Shown here one piece after another: positions 1 through 9,566 of a DNA stretch of 12,895 nt. Under the pieces are notes generated by a model. It was not told the origin of the DNA, made no database searches, and saw only the letters and a list, made by a program, of their open reading frames with translations. This DNA is from Bacillota bacterium (GTDB lineage Bacteria; Bacillota; Bacilli; Bacillales_B; DSM-18226), in the NCBI GenBank assembly GCA_030705665.1, contig JAUZQA010000048.1, positions 1 through 12,895 of the forward strand, read 5' to 3'. The position numbers and the translations under genes are program-made. How positions within the stretch are numbered: the first letter of the stretch is position 1; each line of letters starts with the position of its first letter.

Positions 1-324
1 AACAGGTCTTAAGTTTGCAAAAAGATCAAGTGCTTTCCGAATTCCCAGCAATCCTCTTTCAGGGCGTAAATGGGAAGGATTGTTATCCCATTTTGGTCCT
101 CCAACTGCACCTAATAGAACCGCATCTGCCTTTTTGGCAGCTTCTACAGTTGATTCCGGAAGGGGAGTGCCATATAAGTCAATAGCAGTTCCACCAATTT
201 CCTGCTGCTCAAAGCTGAAAGAATGATGAAATTCTTCAGCGATTGCTTCTAATACTTCCTTTGCAGAATTAATAACTTCTTGGCCGATGCCATCACCTGG
301 AAGTAATACAATATGTTTTTCCAT
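1..324 (-). CDS. leuB: 3-isopropylmalate dehydrogenase, N-terminal part (cut by window edge)
   Basis: LeuB oxidises and decarboxylates 3-isopropylmalate with NAD+ to give 2-ketoisocaproate, the precursor of leucine, in the cytoplasm. The first 108 codons are visible, starting [14 protein letters not shown], the typical start of the isocitrate/isopropylmalate dehydrogenase fold. It continues with the [11 protein letters not shown] segment and the [13 protein letters not shown] segment, whose arginine belongs to the substrate-binding region. The ATG at 324 has a strong ribosome site (AAAGGGAGG, about 333-343). It follows leuA by 26 bp on the same strand, so it is the sixth gene of the ilv-leu run. 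The gene leaves the window in frame, and leuC and leuD are expected next but cannot be seen. Family identity is clear; only completeness is unknown. Confidence 0.97.
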   Translation of the reverse strand, partial: MEKHIVLLPGDGIGQEVINSAKEVLEAIAEEFHHSFSFEQQEIGGTAIDLYGTPLPESTVEAAKKADAVLLGAVGGPKWDNNPSHLRPERGLLGIRKALDLFANLRPV

Positions 325-350
325 TTAAATTAACCTCCCTTTAAGAATGT

Positions 351-2946
<2,596 letters not shown>

Positions 2947-3468
2947 TTATTTTAATATAGAAAAGGTTTGTAACTCACTTGTTTGCGGCTGTTGCCCGCG
3001 TAAAAATGCGGTTAAGCCAGTTCTTGAAATCTCTTTAATTCCATAAGGGCGGAGAAGCTCAAGTACCGCCTCAATTTTATCCGGCTTTCCAGTAACCTCA
3101 ATTGCCAGGCTATCCTTGCTGACATCTATTATGGAAGCGCGGAATGGTTCAATAATTGCGTTAATTTCTCTGTGAAGCTGTGGATTACTAGCAACTTTTA
3201 TGAGAGCAAGCTCTCTTACCACAATTGCTTTATCAGTAATGTCAGAAACCTTTAAAACATCAATCTGTTTATTCAATTGCTTTGTTACTTGTTCTAGCTT
3301 TTGTTCATCTTCCACTTCAACGACTAAGGTCATTTTTGAGACACCGACGATCTCTGTCGGACCCACGGAGATACTCTCAATGTTAAATTGCCTTCTTAGC
3401 AGCAGGCCGGTAACCCGGTTTAAAACACCGCTTCGGTCCTCAACGGTAAGAGTTATGATGCGTTTCAT
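2947..3468 (-). CDS. ilvH: acetolactate synthase, small regulatory subunit
   Basis: The small subunit of acetohydroxyacid synthase activates the catalytic subunit IlvB and confers feedback inhibition by valine. The 173 residues match the family length. An N-terminal ACT domain (about residues 3-77) begins [19 protein letters not shown] and includes FNIESISVG. The C-terminal small-subunit domain (about 80-160) carries the IEVTG and ISRTG segments. The start codon overlaps the ilvB stop as ATGA (3465-3468), a standard arrangement for translational coupling and equal subunit output. The gene is also called ilvN in some genomes. Identity is firm. Confidence 0.97.
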   Translation of the reverse strand: MKRIITLTVEDRSGVLNRVTGLLLRRQFNIESISVGPTEIVGVSKMTLVVEVEDEQKLEQVTKQLNKQIDVLKVSDITDKAIVVRELALIKVASNPQLHREINAIIEPFRASIIDVSKDSLAIEVTGKPDKIEAVLELLRPYGIKEISRTGLTAFLRGQQPQTSELQTFSILK

Positions 3469-5189
3469 GGTTTCACCCCAATCATTTCATGCTGCCCTGC
3501 TCCAGGGGCAATCATTGGATAGACATTTTCCATAGGAAGGACACGGCAATCAACTAAGACCGGGCCATCATATGCAAAGATTTCAGGAAGTGTGGTAATA
3601 AGATCTTCCTTATTTTCAATCTTGTATCCCTTAATTGAGTAGCTTTCAGCAAGCTTCACAAAATTAGGCTGTGAGCAAAGAATAGATTCAGAATAGCGTT
3701 CACCATGGAATTTTTCCTGCCATTGCCGAACCATCCCAAGAGCACCGTTATTGACGATAATAATCTTAATTGGTAGGTTTCTTTCCTGAACAACCGATAG
3801 CTCTTGAAGGGTCATTTGAAATCCTGCATCACCGACAATGGCGACTACCTGATTATCTGGTGCAGCAAATTGTGCCCCAATGGCTGCAGGGAAGCCAAAT
3901 CCCATTGTTCCCAGTCCGCCAGATGTTACCCAGCGATTTGGTTTTGTGAAAGAGTAGTATTGGGCTGCCCACATTTGATGCTGGCCAACGTCCGTAGTTA
4001 CGATTGCATTGCCATCTGTAACCTTGTGGACTGCTTGAATTAACCATTGTGGACAAATCGCTTCTTGTTGTTCCTGATACCATAGTGGGAATTGTTCCTT
4101 ATTCTTATCAAGAGCTTCCAGCCATTCAAGATGATCCGGCGACTTGTCAGCGTATTTATTCAATTCTTTTAACGCTTCTTTGGCATCGGCTACAATCGGG
4201 ATTTGGGTAGCAACGTTTTTCCCGATCTCCGCAGGATCAATGTCAATGTGTGCTACTTTGGCATTTGGTGCGAAATGCTTAAGATTTCCTGTCAGGCGAT
4301 CATCAAATCTGGCCCCGATGTTTATCAATAGATCGGATTCATAAAGTGCCATATTCGCAGCATAGGTTCCGTGCATACCAGCCATCCCTAATGAAAGAGG
4401 ATGGTTTCCAGGAAAACTTCCTAATCCTAGAAGTGTTGTTGCCACCGGAAGTTTATGCTTTTCGACTAATTCCGCCAGTTCTGTAGAAGCTTTTGCGTGC
4501 AGGATTCCTGCGCCGGCAAGAATGACTGGCTTTCTTGCATTTCCTAAAGCCTCTGCTAGCTTCTTAATTTGGAGCGGATTCGGTTTTGTTGTTGGCTGGT
4601 AGCCAGGAAGACTAAATTCGCCGTCACTAGGTTCACCAGGTAATACACCCGCTGAAATATTTTTTGGAACATCCACTAATACAGGTCCTGGGCGACCGGT
4701 AGAAGCAATGTGAAAAGCCTCTTTTACAATTCTAGGTAAATCTGCAATGGATTGAACTTGGTAATTGTGCTTTGTAATTGGTGTAGTTATACCAACGATA
4801 TCTGCTTCCTGAAAGGCATCTGTTCCAATTACACTTTGACCAACCTGGCCAGTAAAAATGACAAGTGGTAAAGAATCCATCATTGCATCAGCGATTCCAG
4901 TTACCAGATTGGTAGCACCAGGTCCAGAGGTAGCGATAACGACCCCAGGTTTTCCGGTAATACGTGCATAGCCTTCAGCTGCATGTATGGAACCCTGCTC
5001 GTGGCGGAAGAGAACGTGTTCGATCTTACCTTTTGCTTTATAGATAGCATCATAGATTGGTAGGACCGCACCTCCTGGATACCCAAATAACATGTCTACA
5101 CCTTCATTTATCAATAAATCAATGAGAAGATCTGCACCTGTCTTTGGAGCTGCGTTAGTCTTGTAATCCGGTTTAGCTTCTACTTTCAC
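3465..5189 (-). CDS. ilvB: acetolactate synthase, large catalytic subunit (GTG start)
   Basis: This thiamine-diphosphate enzyme joins pyruvate with pyruvate or 2-ketobutyrate, the first common step of branched-chain amino acid synthesis. Its 574 residues contain the catalytic glutamate E64 in [15 protein letters not shown], the GPGATN segment (about 89-94), a central FAD/Rossmann-like domain, and the C-terminal ThDP/Mg motif from GDAGFQM (453-459) to NN (480-481). GDA instead of the textbook GDG is seen in Bacillus homologues, so it is not a defect. The start is GTG at 5189, seven bases after a near-perfect AAGGAGGGA site (5197-5205). It is the first gene after the T-box leader and its promoter. 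Other ThDP decarboxylases are excluded by the adjacent ilvH. Confidence 0.98.
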   Translation of the reverse strand: MKVEAKPDYKTNAAPKTGADLLIDLLINEGVDMLFGYPGGAVLPIYDAIYKAKGKIEHVLFRHEQGSIHAAEGYARITGKPGVVIATSGPGATNLVTGIADAMMDSLPLVIFTGQVGQSVIGTDAFQEADIVGITTPITKHNYQVQSIADLPRIVKEAFHIASTGRPGPVLVDVPKNISAGVLPGEPSDGEFSLPGYQPTTKPNPLQIKKLAEALGNARKPVILAGAGILHAKASTELAELVEKHKLPVATTLLGLGSFPGNHPLSLGMAGMHGTYAANMALYESDLLINIGARFDDRLTGNLKHFAPNAKVAHIDIDPAEIGKNVATQIPIVADAKEALKELNKYADKSPDHLEWLEALDKNKEQFPLWYQEQQEAICPQWLIQAVHKVTDGNAIVTTDVGQHQMWAAQYYSFTKPNRWVTSGGLGTMGFGFPAAIGAQFAAPDNQVVAIVGDAGFQMTLQELSVVQERNLPIKIIIVNNGALGMVRQWQEKFHGERYSESILCSQPNFVKLAESYSIKGYKIENKEDLITTLPEIFAYDGPVLVDCRVLPMENVYPMIAPGAGQHEMIGVKP

Positions 5190-5300
5190 GAAGTGATCCC
5201 TCCTTAATATGTTTAAATATTTGAAAAACTCAGCTGGCGGCTGTGTCTTTTAACAAAATGCTGGCTTTTATCCAAAAATGAATGAGCTGACTTTTTTACA

Positions 5301-5358
5301 AAAGAAAAAGACCAAATCTCTCCGAATAAACTGCCTCTTTAGCAGAATAAGCGGGGAG
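5301..5358 (-). terminator. T-box regulated terminator
   Basis: After the T-box core, CTCCCCGC...CTGC (5342-5358) can pair with GCAG...CGGAGAG (5318-5334). The pairing covers CTC, CCG and CTGC blocks with small internal loops. It is followed by GGTCTTTTTCTTT, which supplies a broken U tract. This is the expected place for the competing terminator, about 110 bases before the ilvB start. Exact pairing was done by eye, and internal loops make this fold less certain than the T-box itself. Confidence 0.65.
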
Positions 5359-5612
5359 AAAAGGCCTTTGCTTTTCACGGTACCACCCGATTTTTACAGT
5401 ATCCTCACGAATACTGCCTTACGAAGCGATCTAAAAATCAATACGCTTCTTTTTGTAACAGGTGTCGCATGCGTCCACCTGATTGAACTTAGTAGGATAA
5501 AATCCGTTCAGCCCAACACTCAGGGATGATGTCAGAATAAGTTGTACTGCCGAGCTTCCAGCAACCTCGACTCTCTGTAAATACATATTCTTATTCCTTT
5601 ATTCCCGTCATC
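5301..5612 (-). promoter_or_regulatory. T-box riboswitch leader of the ilvB-H-C-leu operon
   Basis: This untranslated RNA binds uncharged tRNA and decides between termination and read-through. The T-box core GGGTGGTACCGTG is at 5376-5388; its TGGT can pair with the ACCA end of a tRNA with discriminator A. Stem I has a base helix GATGA (5608-5612) with TCATC (5525-5529) and an upper helix AATAAG (5590-5595) with CTTATT (5536-5541). The distal motifs CAGAGAGTCGAGG and TGCTGGAAGC are present. The 3' side of the specifier loop reads CTG (5533-5535) followed by A, which indicates a Leu CUG specifier. Stem III is GAAGCG (5444-5449) with CGCTTC (5423-5428). Gene context supports leucine sensing. The specifier call rests on hand folding. 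Confidence 0.95.
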
Positions 5613-5629
5613 GATTTATTGATAATTTA

Positions 5630-5644
5630 ATTTTTTTGAAAATT
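5630..5644 (-). promoter_or_regulatory. candidate CodY box at the ilvB transcript start
   Basis: The plus-strand 15-mer ATTTTTTTGAAAATT matches the CodY consensus AATTTTCWGAAAATT at 13 of 15 positions. It lies just downstream of the predicted ilvB start, where CodY bound to branched-chain amino acids and GTP could block transcription. CodY control of ilv-leu is established in B. subtilis. Here it is inference from a match in an AT-rich stretch, where chance matches are common. Confidence 0.45.
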
Positions 5645-5653
5645 TATTTTTCA

Positions 5654-5682
5654 ATGTTATCAGTTAATTGTGAATTTGTAAA
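5654..5682 (-). promoter_or_regulatory. sigma-A-type promoter of ilvB (T-box transcript)
   Basis: TTTACA (5677-5682) and TAACAT (5654-5659) are spaced by exactly 17 bases, just after the ilvD stop. A start near 5647 would give a leader of about 460 bases that includes the whole T-box. No hairpin terminator is visible between ilvD and this promoter, so ilvD transcripts may also enter the leader. Confidence 0.7.
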
Positions 5683-5694
5683 CAGATATTTCAA

Positions 5695-7362
5695 TTAAAT
5701 TTTCATGACCCCGCCAGTATTGGCTGAAGTTACAAGTTTTGCATATTTTGCAAGATACCCAGATGTAATTTTTGGTGCGGGTTTTACCCAAGAACTGCGG
5801 CGTTCATTAAGAACTTCTTCATCAACCAAGAGTTCAATCGAACGTTCTTGCAGATCGATTAAAATTTGATCACCGTTTTGAACAAGGGCAATTGGGCCGC
5901 CTTCGGCTGCTTCAGGTGAAATATGTCCGATTGAAATACCACGGCTAGCTCCGGAAAAACGTCCGTCTGTTATTAAGGCAACTTCCTTATCTAAGCCACG
6001 GCCAGCAATGGCGGAGGTAGGCGCAAGCATTTCCGGCATTCCAGGACCACCTTTAGGACCTTCATAGCGAATAACAACAACATGACCAGACTGAACGGTT
6101 CCATTATTAATAGCTTCTTGTGCCTCGTCCTGTGATTCAAACACAATTGCATCTCCAAGAAACTTTTTAATCGATGGGTCAACAGCTCCAACTTTAATGA
6201 CACCGCCATCAGGTGCAATATTCCCGTAAAGAATTGATAACCCGCCTACAGGACTATATGGGTTTGTTCTTGGTCGTATGACTTTTTCATTTAAAATTTT
6301 TGCATCTTTAACATTTTCAGCAAGGGTTTTGCCTGTTATGGTAATACAATCTCTATTCATTAAGCCCTCAATCTGGCATAATTCATTAAGAATAGCACTG
6401 ACTCCTCCGGCATTGTGAACATCATTCATCGAAACATCGGATGCAGGCATAATTTTTGCCAGATATGGAACCTTTTCAGCAATTTTGTTGATTTCGTGTA
6501 AATCGTACTCAATACCAGCTTCGTGTGCGACTGCTAATGTATGCAGAACTGTATTTGTTGAACCGCCCATTGCCATATCAAGAGCGAATGCATTATCGAA
6601 TGCTTCTCTTGTCAGGATATCGCGAGGTTTTATATCTTTTTTGATAAGTTCCATTAAATGTTTGACTGCCTGACGAATTAATTGATGTCTTTCATCAGAA
6701 GTAGCAACGATTGTTCCGTTGCCTGGGACAGTCATTCCCAAAACTTCCATTAGACAGTTCATAGAGTTGGCAGTAAACATTCCAGAACATGATCCACAAG
6801 TAGGACATGCTTTTGATTCAAGTTCGAATAGCTCTTGCTCGTTAATTGTACCGTTATGGAAAGCACCGACACCTTCAAATACAGATGTCAGGGATAGGTT
6901 TTTTCCGCTTGAGGAAACACCGGCCTCCATAGGACCTCCTGATACGAATACGGAAGGGACATTTGTTCTGGCTGCTGCCATTAACATCCCTGGAGTAATT
7001 TTGTCACAGTTTGGGATGTAAAATACACCATCAAACCAATGGGCATTAATAACCGTTTCAGCACTGTCGGCAATAATTTCACGGCTTGGAAGAGAATAGC
7101 GCATTCCGATATGCCCCATAGCGATTCCGTCGTCAACACCAATTGTGTTGAATTCAAACGGAACCCCGCCAGCTTCACGGATTGCTTCTTTGACTATTTC
7201 TCCAAATATATTAAGATGTTTGTGCCCAGGGATAATATCAATATATGAATTACAAACGCCGATAAACGGTTTATCCAGGTCACTTGTTTTAACCCCTGCT
7301 GCATATAATAGACTGCGATGCGGGGCACGGTCGAAGCCCTTCTTAATCATATCGCTTCTCAT
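5695..7362 (-). CDS. ilvD: dihydroxy-acid dehydratase
   Basis: IlvD dehydrates dihydroxy acids to 2-ketoisovalerate and 2-keto-3-methylvalerate, using an Fe-S cluster. The cysteine ligands are visible with this start: C37 (VCNSYID), C119 (PNCDK) and C192 ([13 protein letters not shown]), together with the [19 protein letters not shown] segment. I place the start at ATG 7362 ([16 protein letters not shown]), giving 555 residues, close to Bacillus homologues. It is preceded by AGGAGG (7373-7378) with a 10-base gap. The frame stays open upstream to ATG 7434, but those 24 extra codons contain the ribosome site and resemble no IlvD N-terminus. It is the first gene of the cluster, with its own promoter. 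The T-box lies downstream of it, so it should escape leucine-tRNA attenuation. Confidence 0.96.
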   Translation of the reverse strand: MRSDMIKKGFDRAPHRSLLYAAGVKTSDLDKPFIGVCNSYIDIIPGHKHLNIFGEIVKEAIREAGGVPFEFNTIGVDDGIAMGHIGMRYSLPSREIIADSAETVINAHWFDGVFYIPNCDKITPGMLMAAARTNVPSVFVSGGPMEAGVSSSGKNLSLTSVFEGVGAFHNGTINEQELFELESKACPTCGSCSGMFTANSMNCLMEVLGMTVPGNGTIVATSDERHQLIRQAVKHLMELIKKDIKPRDILTREAFDNAFALDMAMGGSTNTVLHTLAVAHEAGIEYDLHEINKIAEKVPYLAKIMPASDVSMNDVHNAGGVSAILNELCQIEGLMNRDCITITGKTLAENVKDAKILNEKVIRPRTNPYSPVGGLSILYGNIAPDGGVIKVGAVDPSIKKFLGDAIVFESQDEAQEAINNGTVQSGHVVVIRYEGPKGGPGMPEMLAPTSAIAGRGLDKEVALITDGRFSGASRGISIGHISPEAAEGGPIALVQNGDQILIDLQERSIELLVDEEVLNERRSSWVKPAPKITSGYLAKYAKLVTSANTGGVMKI

Positions 7363-7517
7363 TTTACGGCTGCCTCCTATTTCAAAAAGGTGGTTGTTGT
7401 CAAACGTAAAACAATCACCCATGCTGTTACTCATTATATTTATTCGACTAAATTTGGTAGTAAATTGAAGGCCCTTAAATAGATAGTCTTCAAAAAATAA
7501 ATGGTTTATTTGCGATA

Positions 7518-7546
7518 ATCATACCTCCATTCAGTAAAGTGGTCAA
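7518..7546 (-). promoter_or_regulatory. sigma-A-type promoter of ilvD
   Basis: TTGACC (7541-7546) and TATGAT (7518-7523) are separated by 17 bases, close to consensus in both boxes. A start near 7511 would leave about 150 untranslated bases before the ilvD ATG at 7362. Confidence 0.8.
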
Positions 7547-7549
7547 CAT

Positions 7550-7564
7550 TAATATCTGACAATT
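7550..7564 (-). promoter_or_regulatory. weak candidate CodY box upstream of ilvD
   Basis: The minus-strand AATTGTCAGATATTA matches the CodY consensus at 11 of 15 positions and lies between the cre and the -35 box. The place is sensible for CodY repression or competition with CcpA, but the match alone is weak. Confidence 0.3.
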
Positions 7565-7582
7565 CAAAACACTCGAACTAAC

Positions 7583-7596
7583 TGATAGCGTTTACA
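7583..7596 (-). promoter_or_regulatory. CcpA cre site upstream of ilvD
   Basis: The minus-strand TGTAAACGCTATCA matches the cre consensus TGWNANCGNTNWCA at every position. Its centre is about 78 bases before the predicted ilvD transcript start and well upstream of the -35 box. That is an activator-type position rather than a repressor one. In B. subtilis, CcpA activates ilv-leu transcription from an upstream cre, so the same link from carbon supply to branched-chain synthesis is inferred here. Confidence 0.8.
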
Positions 7597-7734
7597 ATAT
7601 TGCTATAACAAGGAAAATTCAAAAATAAAAAATTTTTCGAAATCATTTATTTTCTTTTTGGGGTTCTGGAAAAAGGTGGGACAAACACTCTATTTATCAA
7701 CGATATAATCGTGTCTTTTAAAATAATCAAAAGT

Positions 7735-7776
7735 AAAAAAACCGATATTTTATTTTTTTTATATAGTTTTTTATCG
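7735..7776 (-). terminator. weak possible terminator after the exonuclease gene
   Basis: On the minus strand CGATA (7772-7776) can pair with TATCG (7743-7747), followed by G and seven T (7735-7741). The loop is long (24 bases, almost all A/T) and the stem only 5 bp, so stability is doubtful. It is listed because it sits right after the stop codon and nothing better is visible. Confidence 0.3.
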
Positions 7777-7783
7777 TTGTAGA

Positions 7784-8521
7784 TTACTTCTTAGCGATTC
7801 TTTCGTATACTTCTCTTAAATTTTCAATTCCCATTTCCTGTGCCATTTTTAATAGGATGCTCCATACCCTTGCCGTCATTTTCGCATCACCAAGTGCATG
7901 ATGCCGATCTTTTATTTCCACGTCGTATTTCATACATACTTCATCTAAGGTTAATGGCTTAATGACTGGAGTGAATAACCCTATTAGAAAAGAAGTATCG
8001 ATCAGGCGGTGATCAAATCGAGTTCGCCATAGATCCCATGTCATTTTTTGCATAAAGCTTTTTTCGTGATTGGAATGATGGGCAACAAGAACTCTGCCAT
8101 CTATAAACTTATAAAACTTCATCAGGACCTCAGACGCTGTGGGAGCTGAGGCTAACTCGTCGTCGTAAATATTGGTCAACGTAGAAATTTCCGGGGGTAT
8201 TGGTTTATCAGATTTAATCAAGGAATAAAAGGATGAGTTGTATTCCTCCTCAATTGTTGTCCCACACATCTTGATTGCTCCAATTGAGATGGCTTGATCG
8301 CCTTTTTCGGGGAAGAAACCTGTTGTTTCCAAATCAAAAACAACTACCTTTAACGTTTCAAGAGGAGTGTCGAGGCTGTTTTTTTCTCGTAATTCTTTTT
8401 GAAGCTGACGCAGAAAGGAAATGTGCTGGGGGGTTGATTGACCGTGAATTCCTGCATAAATTTTTGAATTAAATTTTCCTGACATATCTTTGAAAAATTG
8501 GAACAACTCATTCGCCCCCAT
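7784..8521 (-). CDS. DnaQ-like (DEDDh) 3'-5' exonuclease
   Basis: This is a member of the DNA polymerase III epsilon-like exonuclease family, of unknown specific substrate. I prefer ATG 8521 (245 residues) because AAGGATGG lies at the right distance; the in-frame ATG at 8530 has its purine run directly abutting it. ExoI is VVFDLETTG (D63, E65) and ExoIII is HHALGD (H207, D212). In ExoII the usual aspartate of HNxxFDxxF is replaced by glutamate (AHHSNHEKSFM, E153). A stretch of about 60 residues before ExoI contains a predicted helical FLRQLQKELREK segment. The start overlaps the end of the DUF294 gene by 14 bases, so the two are coupled. The stand-alone form argues against a replicative proofreading subunit. 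Confidence 0.88.
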   Translation of the reverse strand: MGANELFQFFKDMSGKFNSKIYAGIHGQSTPQHISFLRQLQKELREKNSLDTPLETLKVVVFDLETTGFFPEKGDQAISIGAIKMCGTTIEEEYNSSFYSLIKSDKPIPPEISTLTNIYDDELASAPTASEVLMKFYKFIDGRVLVAHHSNHEKSFMQKMTWDLWRTRFDHRLIDTSFLIGLFTPVIKPLTLDEVCMKYDVEIKDRHHALGDAKMTARVWSILLKMAQEMGIENLREVYERIAKK

Positions 8522-9494
8522 TATACCCATCCTTTTCTACTAACCTTCTTAGCTGATAACAAAGAGAAACAGCGCTTTTAATTATTTCTTTTATTTCTTT
8601 CCTCTGCACTTTGGATAATTTTGCGATGTTTAAATAATGACTTGCTTCATAGTCTGAATGATTACCATATAATAGGCGGTACTTTAATAGCTTTGAAAAA
8701 TGATGTCGATATGCTTCTTTTTCTTCTTTTGAAAAAATTTCATCTGGAAGCTGGTTGATTCTCGATAGAGTAGAGGTCTCGAACATTTTTTCTTTGATTG
8801 CTAAAAAACGTACCGAATTAACAAAAGGGATAAAGGCAGTTTCCTTCAAATTAAGCTGTCCGCTAAAGTTACCATGTGTTTCGGCTAGAAATTGTCCTAA
8901 AACGCCAATTCCTTTTTTGAAATAAAGCGTATTATTGTAGATTTGTGGGAGAAGTTTGTTGTTATGAACAGTCATAAAGGAAAACTGTTTCAATTTGTGT
9001 ATATATTGCTTTTCGCCGTATAAGGTTCGGCTGTCAGTAAGGATCAGTAAATTGCGAATCGATTCCCAGCTCTTTTCTTCGGCCCAGTCGCTGATTTGCT
9101 GCTGCCATTCCAAAAGGGACTTACACCATGAGGGATTACTGGCCATGACATCACCATGACAATATTGATAACCTGCCTGATTCAGTCCTTTAGAGATTTC
9201 ACTTCCTAAGTGTAAAAAATATTTTTTGGTACGTTGGTCCTTTTCTTCATATATAATTCCGTGGTCTTGATCGCTCCAAATACCTTGTTCAAAGCGACCT
9301 GCACTTCCCATGACAAAAAAAGAAAAGGGGGAAGGGATGGGGCCCATTTCTGTTTCTAATTTTTTAAGAGAGATCCACACTACTTGCATCATGATTTCAT
9401 CGTGGAATTGATTTAGCAGGAAATGGTCATGAAGATAATCATTCATTTTGAGATCTCGATATTTTTTAATGTCTTCGTAGGAGCCAATCCCCAT
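8508..9494 (-). CDS. DUF294 family nucleotidyltransferase-like protein (GlnD-like)
   Basis: The 328-residue protein has the nucleotidyltransferase signature GSAGRFEQGIWSDQDHG (63-79), with G63-S64 and the metal-type pair D75/D77. D115 in YCHGDVMASNPSW is a plausible third acidic residue. This is the DUF294 pattern, related to the N-terminal uridylyltransferase domain of GlnD. The C-terminal half (about 170-325) is helical and fits the DUF294 C-terminal domain. The CBS domains often found ahead of DUF294 are absent. The start at ATG 9494 has only a GGGCGGG-like site. It lies 72 bp after the ammonium transporter gene, separated by a hairpin, and overlaps the exonuclease gene downstream. The substrate is unknown; modification of a protein or small nucleotide is inference. 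Confidence 0.82.
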   Translation of the reverse strand: MGIGSYEDIKKYRDLKMNDYLHDHFLLNQFHDEIMMQVVWISLKKLETEMGPIPSPFSFFVMGSAGRFEQGIWSDQDHGIIYEEKDQRTKKYFLHLGSEISKGLNQAGYQYCHGDVMASNPSWCKSLLEWQQQISDWAEEKSWESIRNLLILTDSRTLYGEKQYIHKLKQFSFMTVHNNKLLPQIYNNTLYFKKGIGVLGQFLAETHGNFSGQLNLKETAFIPFVNSVRFLAIKEKMFETSTLSRINQLPDEIFSKEEKEAYRHHFSKLLKYRLLYGNHSDYEASHYLNIAKLSKVQRKEIKEIIKSAVSLCYQLRRLVEKDGYNGGE

Positions 9495-9518
9495 CGGGTT
9501 CCCGCCCTTCCATAAATC

Positions 9519-9555
9519 AAAAAGTGGATAGCGGTCACCTTTTCAAAATGACCGC
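9519..9555 (-). terminator. hairpin terminator or attenuator after the ammonium transporter gene
   Basis: On the minus strand GCGGTCA (9549-9555) pairs perfectly with TGACCGC (9531-9537). The loop arms can extend the stem with T-A and T-G pairs. TTTTT follows at 9519-9523 after a 7-base gap, so the U tract is not directly attached. It lies 11 bp past the amt stop and 25 bp before the DUF294 start, so it may only partly stop transcription into that gene. No clear separate promoter for DUF294 was found. Confidence 0.6.
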
Positions 9556-9566
9556 CATTTATATGA

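Larger units (their letters stand above)
7363..7783. other. non-coding region between the exonuclease gene and ilvD
   Basis: About 420 bases carry no supportable gene. The ilvD side holds the promoter, the cre and a 150-base leader. The rest (about 7620-7783) is very AT-rich, with several short inverted CGATA-type repeats and no open frame with a ribosome site. No T-box core or other known riboswitch motif was seen in the ilvD leader. Confidence 0.7.

Noticed and set aside
5278..5529. Plus-strand open frame of 83 codons
   Set aside because: It is antisense to the T-box leader, whose conserved RNA structure explains the sequence; there is no ribosome site or recognisable protein.
7363..7434. 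24-codon N-terminal extension of IlvD from ATG 7434
   Set aside because: The stretch contains the AGGAGG site for ATG 7362 and does not resemble any IlvD N-terminus. The shorter start fits the family length.
7363..7511. A second T-box or other riboswitch in the ilvD leader
   Set aside because: No GGGTGGNACC core, specifier-type stem or other known riboswitch core was found in this 150-base leader.
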